From: Clostridiales bacterium
GTDB taxonomy: Bacteria; Bacillota; Clostridia; Lachnospirales; Lachnospiraceae
Assembly: GCA_012519905.1 (NCBI GenBank)
Contig: JAAYPG010000066.1
Location: 1-64,000, forward strand
Direction: 5' to 3'
Length of the DNA stretch: 64,000 bases
This document shows positions 31,658 through 44,128 of this stretch, piece by piece. The translations under genes were made by a program, and so were the position numbers. The number at the start of each line of letters is the position of its first letter. Position 1 is the stretch's first letter. Below the pieces are notes generated by a model, which saw nothing but the letters and a program-made list of their open reading frames with translations, was not told the DNA's origin and did no database searches.

Positions 31658-32263
31658 ATGACTAGATATAAAGAACATGATAATTGTAATCTAAATAAAA
31701 ATGAAAAATCATATAAAAATGTGTACATAGTATTATCTCAGACGAGAACCTATCCTGCAAGGGTAATTAAATTATATACCCATGAGCCTTATGCTCACGC
31801 ATCAATAGCCTTTGACGAGGATTTAGAGGAAATGTACAGTTTTGCCAGGCGTGGACTATATAATCCTTTTAATGCTGGATTTATTAGAGAGCATATTGAT
31901 AAGGGAGTGTTTGGACGATTTACAACTACTGAATGTAGTATTTATCGCCTAAGGATTACCAATCAACAGTATATTTCCTTAAGAAGAGAAATAGATAGGT
32001 TCAACCAGAATAAAAATTCTTATTCTTATAATTACTTAGGTCTAATAGGAGCAGCCTTCAATATTCCCATACGTTCGAAGCAAAGGTATTTCTGCTCCCA
32101 GTTTGTTGCCTATGTTCTTGAGCAAAGCGGTATATATTTGTTTGAAAAAACCTATGCTTTAGTTAAACCAAGAGATATAAGGGTTAATCCCAATCTTGAA
32201 ACTATTTATCAGGGTAGGCTATCCCAATATAGGATTCATAAGAAGAAGTATCATATAGCGTAA
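31658..32263 (+). CDS. putative permuted papain-fold (NlpC/P60-superfamily, YiiX-like) protein
   Basis: His motif EPYAHASIAFDEDLEEMYSFAR precedes Cys motif YFCSQFVAYVLEQSG. Confidence 0.6.
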   Translation: MTRYKEHDNCNLNKNEKSYKNVYIVLSQTRTYPARVIKLYTHEPYAHASIAFDEDLEEMYSFARRGLYNPFNAGFIREHIDKGVFGRFTTTECSIYRLRITNQQYISLRREIDRFNQNKNSYSYNYLGLIGAAFNIPIRSKQRYFCSQFVAYVLEQSGIYLFEKTYALVKPRDIRVNPNLETIYQGRLSQYRIHKKKYHIA

Positions 32264-32347
32264 AGCTAGTATTGTATCACATCCCAATGCGAACAAAGTT
32301 CGCAATGTGGACTACTATTATCTAATAAAAGGAAATGTTTTATATAA

Positions 32348-32390
32348 AAATCGGAAGAAATACACTATGAGTGTTTCTTCCGATTTAATT
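32348..32390. terminator. Bidirectional terminator between convergent genes
   Basis: AAATCGGAAGAAATACACT...AGTGTTTCTTCCGATTT. Confidence 0.75.
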
Positions 32391-32428
32391 TATATATACT
32401 AAAAAGTCTTATAATTTGGTTAGAATAC

Positions 32429-32962
32429 CTAGCTATCTGCTGGATTTAATATAGGGTCCTTAGCTAACCTTGCAGCGATGAATTTATCTTGTCCGATATG
32501 ACAATAGCCCTGAATATTCTTGTCTAGATATTTCTGGTGATAATCCTCTGCAAGATAGTAATTATTTAGCGGTAGTATCTCTATAACTATGGGGTCCTTA
32601 TATGAACTTTGGAGTTCCTTTATAGACTTTCTAATTATAACTTCATCAGAACTATCAATATAATAAACTCCGGTTCTGTATTGTGTCCCCGTATCCCCAC
32701 CTTGGCGATTTAAAGATGTAGGATCAATTACATTATAAAACAGCTTTAGCAAATACTCCAATCTTATCTTTGCAGGGTCATATACTACACGAACAGTTTC
32801 TGCATGGCCAGTATTATCCTGACATACTTCTTCATAGCTGGGATTTATGCTGCTACCATTGGCATAGCCCACGTCTGTTTCTATTACACCAGGTATAAGT
32901 GATAGATACTTCTCTGTACCCCAGAAGCATCCTCCTGCTAGGTAGATAACTTTTCTTTCCAT
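32429..32962 (-). CDS. msrA: peptide-methionine (S)-S-oxide reductase
   Basis: YLAGGCFWGTEKYLSLIPGV, GHAETVRVVYDP, LAEDYHQKYLDKN. Confidence 0.94.
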   Translation of the reverse strand: MERKVIYLAGGCFWGTEKYLSLIPGVIETDVGYANGSSINPSYEEVCQDNTGHAETVRVVYDPAKIRLEYLLKLFYNVIDPTSLNRQGGDTGTQYRTGVYYIDSSDEVIIRKSIKELQSSYKDPIVIEILPLNNYYLAEDYHQKYLDKNIQGYCHIGQDKFIAARLAKDPILNPADS

Positions 32963-33026
32963 GATTGACATCCTCCCTTAATTAAGACTTGCTATCATTA
33001 GTTAGTCTGAATATGGATTACTCATG

Positions 33027-35702
33027 CTATTTCTTCTGGGAAGCCCGCATGAATATCTTAATAATCTCATTTACCAATAAAGGTACTAAGGCAAATAGGA
33101 AAACTAACCCCCAATCCTGTAAGGATAAATTCTGGACCTGAAATGCCTTGGCAAGAGGAGGAACGGATATAACAATAAATTGAAGGAAAAAACCTGTAAC
33201 AATGGCACCAACTAGATATTTATTTTTAAAGAGACCCACTTGAAAGATTGATTTTGTAGCACTTCGCATCGACAAAGAGTAGAAGAGCTGAGAGGCTGCC
33301 AATACTACAAATGCCATAGTTCTAGCATAAGTTAATGCATTTAGATATTCTAGATTTTCTAAATCAGTGATTATTTCACCGAGAGGATAATTGTGCTCCC
33401 ACAAGCCATAAGCGAATGCAGCTAGGGTCAATAGGCCGATCAATACCCCGCCTATTATAGCACGAACACCTGCCCCTCCAGCAAAGAAGCTATCTTTGGG
33501 ATTCCTGGGCTTTTGCTTCATAACATCATGATCTCCTGGATCCACACCTAATGAGATGGCAGGAAGTGAGTCTGTAATTAGGTTGATCCATAGAAGATGG
33601 GTGGCTAGTAGAGGTATCGGCCAATTAAGAAGTATCGATATAAATATACTTATAACTTCACCCAAATTACAGGAAAGGAGGAAAATCACAGCCTTTTTGA
33701 TGTTGTTATATATATTTCTGCCCTCTTCAATAGCATGGACAATGGTTGTGAAATTATCGTCAGTTAATATCATATCACTAGCACCCTTAGCTACATCAGT
33801 ACCAGTAATACCCATAGCAACACCAATATCAGCAAATTTTAGAGAGGGAGCATCATTAACGCCGTCTCCAGTCATAGATACGATATTGCCCTGAGCCTTA
33901 AAGGCCTTAACTATTTTTACTTTATGCTCAGGAGAAACTCTGGCAAACACTCTATAATCATTGATACGTCTAGCAAAGACTTCATCGGTCATATTATCTA
34001 TTTCGGCCCCAGTTATACTTTGCTCCAGGCTTTCTGCGATCTCTAGCTCTTTTGCTATGGCTACAGCAGTGTTTTTATGGTCACCGGTTATCATAATTGG
34101 AATGATACCAGCATTCTTTGCTTCTCGAATAGAATCCTTGACCTCTAGTCTTGGAGGATCAATCATGCCAACCAAGCCAATAATAGTTAGATCCTTCTCC
34201 ATTTCTTCAGGAGTAATAAGAGAGGAGGTCTCCTTATAAGCGGCGCCAAGAACTCTAAGAGCGGAATTTGACATTTCCTCGGTCACCCTTAGATAGTCTT
34301 CCTTCATGTCATCTGTTAATGGTACAATAACGCCATCTACCAATGCGCTAGTACATATCTTTAACAGGTTGTCAATTGCACCCTTGGTATTAACTCGATA
34401 TCCCTTACCCGCTTGGTTAAGAGTTGACATAAGCTTTCTATCTGAATCAAAGGGGAATTCGGAGACTCTTTTGTGCTCGTTGTTAATTGAGTTCTTAGTA
34501 ATATTATATTTGTTACCAAGAACAATAAGGGCAACCTCAGTAGGATCACCGGTACCCTGTTCATTCTCATAGGTTGCATCTGAGCAGAGAACAAGAGTCT
34601 TTATTAGTTCCATCTCATCTTGACTACCTACCAGGTTAGTTGCTGTTTGACCAACATCTGTAAGCGTTTTATGGGTATAGTGCTTAACGACAGTCATTTT
34701 ATTTTGAGTTAGGGTACCTGTTTTGTCCGAGCAGATAATATTGACTGAACCTAAGGTTTCTACTGCGGGAAGTTTTTTTACAATTGCATTAATCTTAGAC
34801 ATTCTAGTTACACCTAGGGCTAAGACTATTGCGACTATAGCTGCTAGACCTTCGGGAATAGCCGCTACAGCAAGACTTATGGCTGTTAGGAACATTTCCA
34901 TAATGTCTCTTTTTTGGAATAAAGCTATTACAAAGATTAGTCCACAGATTCCAATGGCAAGAATACCAAGTATACGTCCTAGTTCATCAAGCTTTTTCTG
35001 AAGAGGAGTCATTTCATAGGTATGGTCATCCAGTATTTTTGCTATCTTACCTATCTCAGTGTCCATTGCTGTAGCAACTACAACTCCTTCGCCTCTTCCA
35101 TAGGTAACTAAAGTAGACATATATGCCATGTTAACCTTGTCACCCAATGAGGTCTTAGGGTCTGTAAGAATAGTCGAAGCATTCTTGTTAGTAGGTACTG
35201 ATTCACCTGTTAGGGCGGATTCCTCAATTTGAAGATTTGCCGTATCTGTGAGTCTTATGTCCGCTGGAATAAAACGGCCAGCATCCAGAATTATAATGTC
35301 TCCTGGAACTACCTCTTCTGAATTAATCTCTAAAATCTCGCCGCCTCTACGGACCAGTGATTTTGGGGTTGTTAATTTCTGTAGGGCTTCTACTGCCTTT
35401 TCTGCCTTGGATTCTTGGGCAACACCAATAATTGCATTTAAGGCTACAACCAGTAGAATGATGATTGCATCTGAATATTCACCAATAGCTATGGTTATAG
35501 CTGCCGCTCCCAATAGAACATATATAAGCATATCCTTTAATTGGGATAAAAATAGAGCTAATACACTTTTCTTAGGTTTTCCCTTTAGCTTGTTTCTACC
35601 ATACTGCTCAAGTCTATTTGCGGCTTCTTCCTTAGAAAGTCCTATTTCAGGATCCACATTTAGCTCTTTAAGAATTTCTTCCTGTGATTTAATAAACCAC
35701 AT
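33027..35702 (-). CDS. calcium-translocating P-type ATPase (SERCA/PMCA-type)
   Basis: CSDKTGTLTQNKM phosphorylation site, TGDGVNDAPSLKFADIGVAMG, PEGLAAIVAIVLALG. Confidence 0.93.
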   Translation of the reverse strand: MWFIKSQEEILKELNVDPEIGLSKEEAANRLEQYGRNKLKGKPKKSVLALFLSQLKDMLIYVLLGAAAITIAIGEYSDAIIILLVVALNAIIGVAQESKAEKAVEALQKLTTPKSLVRRGGEILEINSEEVVPGDIIILDAGRFIPADIRLTDTANLQIEESALTGESVPTNKNASTILTDPKTSLGDKVNMAYMSTLVTYGRGEGVVVATAMDTEIGKIAKILDDHTYEMTPLQKKLDELGRILGILAIGICGLIFVIALFQKRDIMEMFLTAISLAVAAIPEGLAAIVAIVLALGVTRMSKINAIVKKLPAVETLGSVNIICSDKTGTLTQNKMTVVKHYTHKTLTDVGQTATNLVGSQDEMELIKTLVLCSDATYENEQGTGDPTEVALIVLGNKYNITKNSINNEHKRVSEFPFDSDRKLMSTLNQAGKGYRVNTKGAIDNLLKICTSALVDGVIVPLTDDMKEDYLRVTEEMSNSALRVLGAAYKETSSLITPEEMEKDLTIIGLVGMIDPPRLEVKDSIREAKNAGIIPIMITGDHKNTAVAIAKELEIAESLEQSITGAEIDNMTDEVFARRINDYRVFARVSPEHKVKIVKAFKAQGNIVSMTGDGVNDAPSLKFADIGVAMGITGTDVAKGASDMILTDDNFTTIVHAIEEGRNIYNNIKKAVIFLLSCNLGEVISIFISILLNWPIPLLATHLLWINLITDSLPAISLGVDPGDHDVMKQKPRNPKDSFFAGGAGVRAIIGGVLIGLLTLAAFAYGLWEHNYPLGEIITDLENLEYLNALTYARTMAFVVLAASQLFYSLSMRSATKSIFQVGLFKNKYLVGAIVTGFFLQFIVISVPPLAKAFQVQNLSLQDWGLVFLFALVPLLVNEIIKIFMRASQKK

Positions 35703-35923
35703 AATAACACCTCTTTTTTAGTATTTTCATTATGTTGCCTTAATGCTTAGCTTATTATACAGATTTGGAGCTTAGATGCCACCCCTTCATCTGTTAATTA
35801 ATTGATTATATCAAACATAAATTATTATTTCATTAAAAATTAATAAGAATTTATGATATTGCACTTGAAAAATTTAATTATAACAGAGAGAATATATAGT
35901 GAACAGATAAAAGGAAAATATGT

Positions 35924-37207
35924 ATGAGGATTATTTCGTGGGAGGATTCAAAAGATATGAAGGATTTATTTAGTAACTACTTTGAGAACAGAGGGGCTAA
36001 GGATGGGGTGGCGGAGCTACTTGCGGCTCTAGCAATTACTCTTGCTATATTAATTGTTTGTATTTTGGTTCATATTATACTTAAAAAGGTGATATTGCGA
36101 ATTATAACCAAAGTAATAAAGAAAAATAAACTTGAATGGGATGATATTCTTTTAGAACGCAAGGTTATTCATAGGGCGATTCTTATAGTTCCGGGTATTC
36201 TTTTCTACACCTTAGCAGCTATATACGAGAATGCTGAATTGACAGAGATTCTACAGCGCTTTTCATCAATATTTGTTATGATTGTATTTGCCTTTGTAAT
36301 CAGCTCTATTTTGGATGCTATAGATGACATATATCGTACAAAGCCTATATCAAAAATAAGGCCTATTAAAGGATTGCTACAGATAGTAAAGATTCTAATG
36401 TTTATAGTTATTGCAATAATTATTATAGCAATATTATTAGATAAGAGTCCTTTAGTTCTTCTTAGCGGTGTAGGTGCCGCAGCAGCCCTATTTTCATTTG
36501 TTTTTAAGGATTCTATTCTAGGCTTTATTGCTGGTATTATGCTTACTTCAAATGACATGCTTAGAATTGGAGATTGGATTGAAATGCCTAAGTATGGAGC
36601 AGATGGTGACGTTATAGACATAACTCTAAATACTGTTAAGGTGCAAAATTGGGATAAAACTTTTGTTACCATACCTGCCTATGCACTAATTTCTGATTCA
36701 TTTAAAAACTGGAGAGGAATGTTTCAATTCGGTGGCAGGAGAATAAAAAGATCAATATATATTGATGTAAATAGTATCAAATTTTGTACTGATGATATGA
36801 TTGAAAAATATAAAAAGATACATTATCTTAAGGATTATATTAATAAGAAAGAGAAGGAACTAGAAGAATATAATATTGCAAATAATATTGATACAGAGCA
36901 GAAAATCAATGGAAGGCGTATGACCAATATTGGAACCTTTCGGGCCTATTTACAAAGTTATATAGAGAATCATCCTGGAATAAACCAAGACAAGATAAAA
37001 ATGATTAGACAACTTGCTGCAGGTGATAATGGAGTTCCCATGGAAATATATGCTTTTACCCGTGATACGGCTTGGGTTAATTATGAAGGAGTGCAATCTG
37101 ATATATTTGATCATGTATATGCTATAGCGGGAGAGTTTGATTTGAGAGTATTTCAGAGTCCTTCTGGATATGATATCAACACATTCAAAGAAAAGTCAAG
37201 GTCATAA
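35924..37207 (+). CDS. MscS-family mechanosensitive channel, YbdG-like
   Basis: GVGAAAALFSFVFKDSILGFIAGIMLTSNDMLRIGDWIEMP; NTVKVQNWDKTFVTIPAYALIS. Confidence 0.88.
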   Translation: MRIISWEDSKDMKDLFSNYFENRGAKDGVAELLAALAITLAILIVCILVHIILKKVILRIITKVIKKNKLEWDDILLERKVIHRAILIVPGILFYTLAAIYENAELTEILQRFSSIFVMIVFAFVISSILDAIDDIYRTKPISKIRPIKGLLQIVKILMFIVIAIIIIAILLDKSPLVLLSGVGAAAALFSFVFKDSILGFIAGIMLTSNDMLRIGDWIEMPKYGADGDVIDITLNTVKVQNWDKTFVTIPAYALISDSFKNWRGMFQFGGRRIKRSIYIDVNSIKFCTDDMIEKYKKIHYLKDYINKKEKELEEYNIANNIDTEQKINGRRMTNIGTFRAYLQSYIENHPGINQDKIKMIRQLAAGDNGVPMEIYAFTRDTAWVNYEGVQSDIFDHVYAIAGEFDLRVFQSPSGYDINTFKEKSRS

Positions 37208-37237
37208 TCTAATATAATAAAATATAAAAAACAAAAG

Positions 37238-37283
37238 CAAATGACAGAAAGCAGGGAAATATTACCCTGCTTTCTGTCATTTG
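37238..37283 (+). terminator. Strong terminator after the MscS gene
   Basis: CAAATGACAGAAAGCAGGG/CCCTGCTTTCTGTCATTTG, 19-bp perfect stem. Confidence 0.75.
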
Positions 37284-37661
37284 GTGTCTCAAATATTCAA
37301 TTGTCTGGTATAACCTCGATTATGAGTTTACAAGAACTTATACCAATTTAGGTTAGTATTCCTGCATAAATGATTGAAAACTTAATGCCTCGTTTGTAAA
37401 AACTAGACTGTCCAACGCAACCACCTCATTTTCTTAGCTAAACCCTTGTCTGTAATTCTGAGACTAAATTACAAACTTTTCTCTCTATTTTCAGATACAG
37501 ATGAGCTCTTTAGATCTAGTTATTCGCATGATGCTTATGAGTTCTTGTCTGTATCTAATAATTATTATGTCTAATAAAATTTTAATTATACAATAAATTA
37601 ATATAATTTTTTTCTTTTTTTATAAATAAGTAAGTTAAAGTATATCTTTATATTTATAAAC

Positions 37662-37678
37662 GAAAACGATTAAGTAAA
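37662..37678. promoter_or_regulatory. Putative LacI-family operator O1
   Basis: GAAAACGATTAAGTAAA, exact 17-bp repeat of 37813-37829, upstream of a lacI-family gene. Confidence 0.55.
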
Positions 37679-37812
37679 AAATAAAAAAAGACTTGCCAAA
37701 AGGATAAAAAAGAGTTAATATATGGTTATGACCAGTAGCAATTTAGTCATTAAAATAAATATAGTATAGAAAAATTACAATTAATTATACAAATTGCCTA
37801 ACTTGGTATAAA

Positions 37813-37829
37813 GAAAACGATTAAGTAAA
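37813..37829. promoter_or_regulatory. Putative LacI-family operator O2
   Basis: GAAAACGATTAAGTAAA, 31 bp upstream of the regulator start. Confidence 0.6.
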
Positions 37830-37859
37830 CATAGATTTTATTAGGAATAGGGGATTTAA

Positions 37860-38867
37860 ATGGTTTCGATTAAGGATATATCTATAAGATGTGGCGTATC
37901 AGTAGCCACAGTTAGTAAGGCTTTGAATAACCACAGTGATATTTCCGAAGCTACCAAAAGTAACATTATAAATGTAGCAAATGAGATGGGCTATTATCCA
38001 AATTCCTTTGCAAGAGCCTTAAAAACAAATAGAACCTATAATATTGGTGTTCTTTTTGTAGATGAAGCGCAGAGTGGATTAACACATGAGTATTTTGCTA
38101 ACGTTTTGGACAGCTTCAAGGTGGAAGCAGAAAGTAATGGTTATGATATTACATTTATTAATAAGCATATGGGAGTTAGGAAGATGTCTTACTATGAACA
38201 TAGTAAGTACAGGGGTGTTGATGGTGTAGTAATAGCATGTATTAATTTCTCTGATCCTGAAGTCCTAGAGCTAATTAATAGTGATTTACCAGTGGTAACT
38301 ATCGATCATGTTTTTAACAATCGTACTGCTATAGTATCTGACAATATTAAGGGCATGAGAGATTTAATTACATATATTCATGATATGGGACACAGAAATA
38401 TAGCCTATATTCATGGAGCTGATTCTTCAGTTACACAAAATCGTGTGGGAAGCTTTTACAAGTCGCTTAGTGAATTAAATATCAAAATTCCTGATGAATA
38501 TGTAAGGAGTGGTGTTTATCATGATGCTGATACTACATATCACATTACAAAGGAATTATTAGCATTAAAGAACCGTCCCACATGCATTATATTTCCAGAC
38601 GATTTCTCCTGCATCGGAGGAATCAATGCCATAAAGGACTTTGGATTATCTATTCCTGATGATATATCAATTGCAGGTTATGATGGAGTATTATTATCAC
38701 AGGTTCTTAATCCGAAGCTTACTACACTAAAGCAGGATACTAAAGCTTTGGGGAAATTCGCTGCAGAAAAGCTTATAGCATTAATTGATAATCCCAAGGC
38801 TAATATAGTAGAAAAAGTAGTTGTAGAAGGCCAGCTTCTTTATGGTGAATCCGTAAAAAGGATTTAA
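37860..38867 (+). CDS. LacI-family transcriptional regulator
   Basis: VSIKDISIRCGVSVATVSKALNNHSDISEATKSNI HTH; periplasmic-binding-like sensor domain. Confidence 0.92.
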   Translation: MVSIKDISIRCGVSVATVSKALNNHSDISEATKSNIINVANEMGYYPNSFARALKTNRTYNIGVLFVDEAQSGLTHEYFANVLDSFKVEAESNGYDITFINKHMGVRKMSYYEHSKYRGVDGVVIACINFSDPEVLELINSDLPVVTIDHVFNNRTAIVSDNIKGMRDLITYIHDMGHRNIAYIHGADSSVTQNRVGSFYKSLSELNIKIPDEYVRSGVYHDADTTYHITKELLALKNRPTCIIFPDDFSCIGGINAIKDFGLSIPDDISIAGYDGVLLSQVLNPKLTTLKQDTKALGKFAAEKLIALIDNPKANIVEKVVVEGQLLYGESVKRI

Positions 38868-39063
38868 AGTGAGATTTTCCAGTCATTTTATGATATGAAT
38901 ACATATGTAAGACGATGTAGGGGAGTTTTAACATATAAAAAATTCAAATCATAAAATGAAGGGTGTCTATATTTTTCCTCCTAGCAAAATACCAAGGCCT
39001 TCAAATAACCTGGGGAGAGTTAGATGAATGGCTGTGGTTACATTGCATCATATTATTGTGAAA

Positions 39064-39101
39064 AAAGCTATCCGTGATAAGTTTATGGATAGCTTTTTTC
39101 A
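39064..39101 (+). terminator. Terminator upstream of the V-ATPase operon
   Basis: AAAAAGCTATCC...GGATAGCTTTTT. Confidence 0.75.
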
Positions 39102-39309
39102 TAAATATCTTTATATATTTTATTTATATAAAGATTGTTATATTTTTGTCATTATTGTTGAATGATATTGTTATATTTAGCGTAGTATTTAGTAAAAATA
39201 AATAAAAACATATAAAAATAAAAGCCATAATCTGTTGAATAAAAATGATATATGGGATATAATACTAAAGGCGTTAATTTTGCCAAAAATCAAATAAAGA
39301 GGTGAGTTA

Positions 39310-39618
39310 ATGGCAAAAGAAACAGTACAAGCTGTCCGAAAAGCAGAGATTGCTGCAGAGAATATTATTAAGGATGCGCAAAGTCAAAAGGAAGCAATAA
39401 TATCTGAGGCTGAACAAAAAGCTAAAGAGTTATCGACTTCTATGTTAAGTGAAGCGCAAATGAATGCAGAAAAGGATGTTCAGGAAGCTGTACACCGTAG
39501 TAATCAAATATTGGAGGAAGCAAAACAGGATGCTGAAAAGGAAGTACAGCTTCTTATAGCTATGGCTAAAACTAAGGAGCAAGCTGCAATAGACCTGGTT
39601 ATCTCCAATGTCATATGA
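39310..39618 (+). CDS. V-type ATP synthase subunit H/G-like (stator stalk)
   Basis: Coiled-coil IKDAQSQKEAIISEAEQKAKEL; first gene of V-ATPase operon. Confidence 0.75.
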   Translation: MAKETVQAVRKAEIAAENIIKDAQSQKEAIISEAEQKAKELSTSMLSEAQMNAEKDVQEAVHRSNQILEEAKQDAEKEVQLLIAMAKTKEQAAIDLVISNVI

Positions 39619-39663
39619 CACATGACTAACAAGTTTTAATGAGGCAAAGGAGGTGTATTAGAT

Positions 39664-42169
<2,506 letters not shown>

Positions 42170-42191
42170 CAGTTAACAGATGGAGGTTGAA

Positions 42192-42788
42192 ATGACTGGA
42201 TTAGAAAAGATTATTAAGGCAATTGAAGCAGAAGCTCATTCTAGCGCCAATAGAATTCTTACTGAGGCAAAGGAGGAGGCAGATAAGATTCTGTCTCTAG
42301 CTAAGGAGGAAGCAAAGCAGGCGGTAGCAAATATTGCCGAAAAGCCCGTATCTGAGGTCAAAGCCATTATAAATCGAGCGGAATCTGGTGCTAGGCTTAT
42401 AAAAAGGCAGATGATTTTAGATGCAAAGCAACAAATGATAAATGATATAATCCTTAAAGCAAAAGAAAAGCTTACCAGTCTTCCGGATACTGACTATTTT
42501 GATACAATCCTTCAAATCCTTAAGAAGCATGCTCATAAGATGCCAGGTGTAATTAAGTTCTCTCAAGCAGATTTAGAACGATTACCTAAGCAGTTTGAGA
42601 AGAGCATAAATACCGCCATAAAGGGAATTGAAAATGCATCCCTTACTATTTCACAAGATAGTGCACAGCTTGATGGTGGCTTTATACTGGTTTATGGAGA
42701 TATAGAGGAAAATTGTTCCTTTGATGCCTTATTAGATGAAGCGAAGGAAGAACTACAGGATAAAGTAAATGCATTTTTATTTGAATAG
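42192..42788 (+). CDS. V-type ATP synthase subunit E
   Basis: Position in operon; N-terminal helix EKIIKAIEAEAHSSANRILTEAKEEADKIL. Confidence 0.85.
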   Translation: MTGLEKIIKAIEAEAHSSANRILTEAKEEADKILSLAKEEAKQAVANIAEKPVSEVKAIINRAESGARLIKRQMILDAKQQMINDIILKAKEKLTSLPDTDYFDTILQILKKHAHKMPGVIKFSQADLERLPKQFEKSINTAIKGIENASLTISQDSAQLDGGFILVYGDIEENCSFDALLDEAKEELQDKVNAFLFE

Positions 42789-42814
42789 AAGGACCGGAAA
42801 GAGGGTGAAGCGGT

Positions 42815-43807
42815 TTGCGTAAGGAAAATAAAAGTGAAATAACTGATAAGCAATATATTTATGCTGTAGCACGCATACGTTCAAAGGAGCTTTCATTAAT
42901 AAGTAAGTCTGATATCGAACAGCTTATGAGTTGTAAGACTGAGATAGAATGTCTTCGCTATCTGGCTGATAAGGGATGGGGTAAGGAAGGTACACATACC
43001 TCAGATCAGATATTAGCGTCAGAAAGAGAGAAAACATGGGAGCTTCTTAAAGAGCTGGTAGAGGATATTTCTGTATTTAATACATTTCTTTATGGAAACG
43101 ATTACCACAACCTTAAGGCGGCAATAAAGCAGATATATAAGGGTACAAATAATCCGAATATTTATCTATCTAATAGCACTATCGACCCTAATATTATTAT
43201 CAAGGCAGTTACAGAAAGAGATTTTTCTTTACTTCCCGAGCATATGAGGGAGGTGGCCGAGGAGGCCTATCAGATACAGCTTCATACTGGTGACAGCCAG
43301 TTATGTGATCTTGTCTTAGATAAGGCAGCTCTTGATAGTATATATTCTCATGGAAAGGCTTCTGGCAATGAACTTATCTCACAATATGTAGAGCTAAAGG
43401 TAGCCGCTGCCAACATAAATATAGCTATCAGAAGTGTAAAAACAGGTAAGGATGAGGAATTTCTCCAGCGTTCACTTGCTGAATGTGAAAGCCTTAATAA
43501 AAGCAAGTTGATTCAAAGTGCCTTAGAAGGTATGGAGGCAATATATGAGTATCTACTTACAACTGATTATTCAGATGCCCTACCTGCCCTTAAGGAATCC
43601 TCGCAAGCCTTTGAGCGTTGGTGTGATAATAGGATAGTAGAATATATACGTCCACAAAAGTATAATCCATTTACCCTGTCACCTCTGGCAGCCTATCTCT
43701 TAGCCCGAGAAAATGAAATCAAGACAGTAAGGATTCTACTTTCAGGTAAAAGAAATGATATATCGGATGATATAATCCGGGAAAGATTGAGGGAAATGTA
43801 TGTATAG
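42815..43807 (+). CDS. V-type ATP synthase subunit C
   Basis: YIYAVARIRSKE, FNTFLYGNDYHNLKAAIKQ, ENEIKTVRILLSGKRN. Confidence 0.9.
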   Translation: MRKENKSEITDKQYIYAVARIRSKELSLISKSDIEQLMSCKTEIECLRYLADKGWGKEGTHTSDQILASEREKTWELLKELVEDISVFNTFLYGNDYHNLKAAIKQIYKGTNNPNIYLSNSTIDPNIIIKAVTERDFSLLPEHMREVAEEAYQIQLHTGDSQLCDLVLDKAALDSIYSHGKASGNELISQYVELKVAAANINIAIRSVKTGKDEEFLQRSLAECESLNKSKLIQSALEGMEAIYEYLLTTDYSDALPALKESSQAFERWCDNRIVEYIRPQKYNPFTLSPLAAYLLARENEIKTVRILLSGKRNDISDDIIRERLREMYV

Positions 43808-44120
43808 GGTTGCAGTTTTGGGTGATCGTGACAGTATATATGGATTTGCCGCGATCGGCCTGGATACCTTCCCGGTGGAAGATGCTACAGAAGCCGCAAA
43901 GAAATTAAAAAAACTGGCTGATGGAAGATATGCAGTAATATATATTACAGAGAGTCTTCAAGCACAGCTGGAGACTGAGATATATAATTATGTATCATTA
44001 CAGTTACCAGCGATTATACCGATACCGGGTGTATCTGATAATACCGGAATGGGAATGAGAAATGTAAAGAAATCAGTTGAGCGTGCAGTAGGCTCTGATA
44101 TTATATTTAATAATGATTAG
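43800..44120 (+). CDS. V-type ATP synthase subunit F
   Basis: [29 protein letters not shown]. Confidence 0.9.
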   Translation: MYRVAVLGDRDSIYGFAAIGLDTFPVEDATEAAKKLKKLADGRYAVIYITESLQAQLETEIYNYVSLQLPAIIPIPGVSDNTGMGMRNVKKSVERAVGSDIIFNND

Positions 44121-44128
44121 TAAAGCAG

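Noticed and set aside
33556-35721. Multiple plus-strand ORFs opposite the P-type ATPase gene
   Set aside because: They are antisense shadows of a clear long CDS and show no family motifs.
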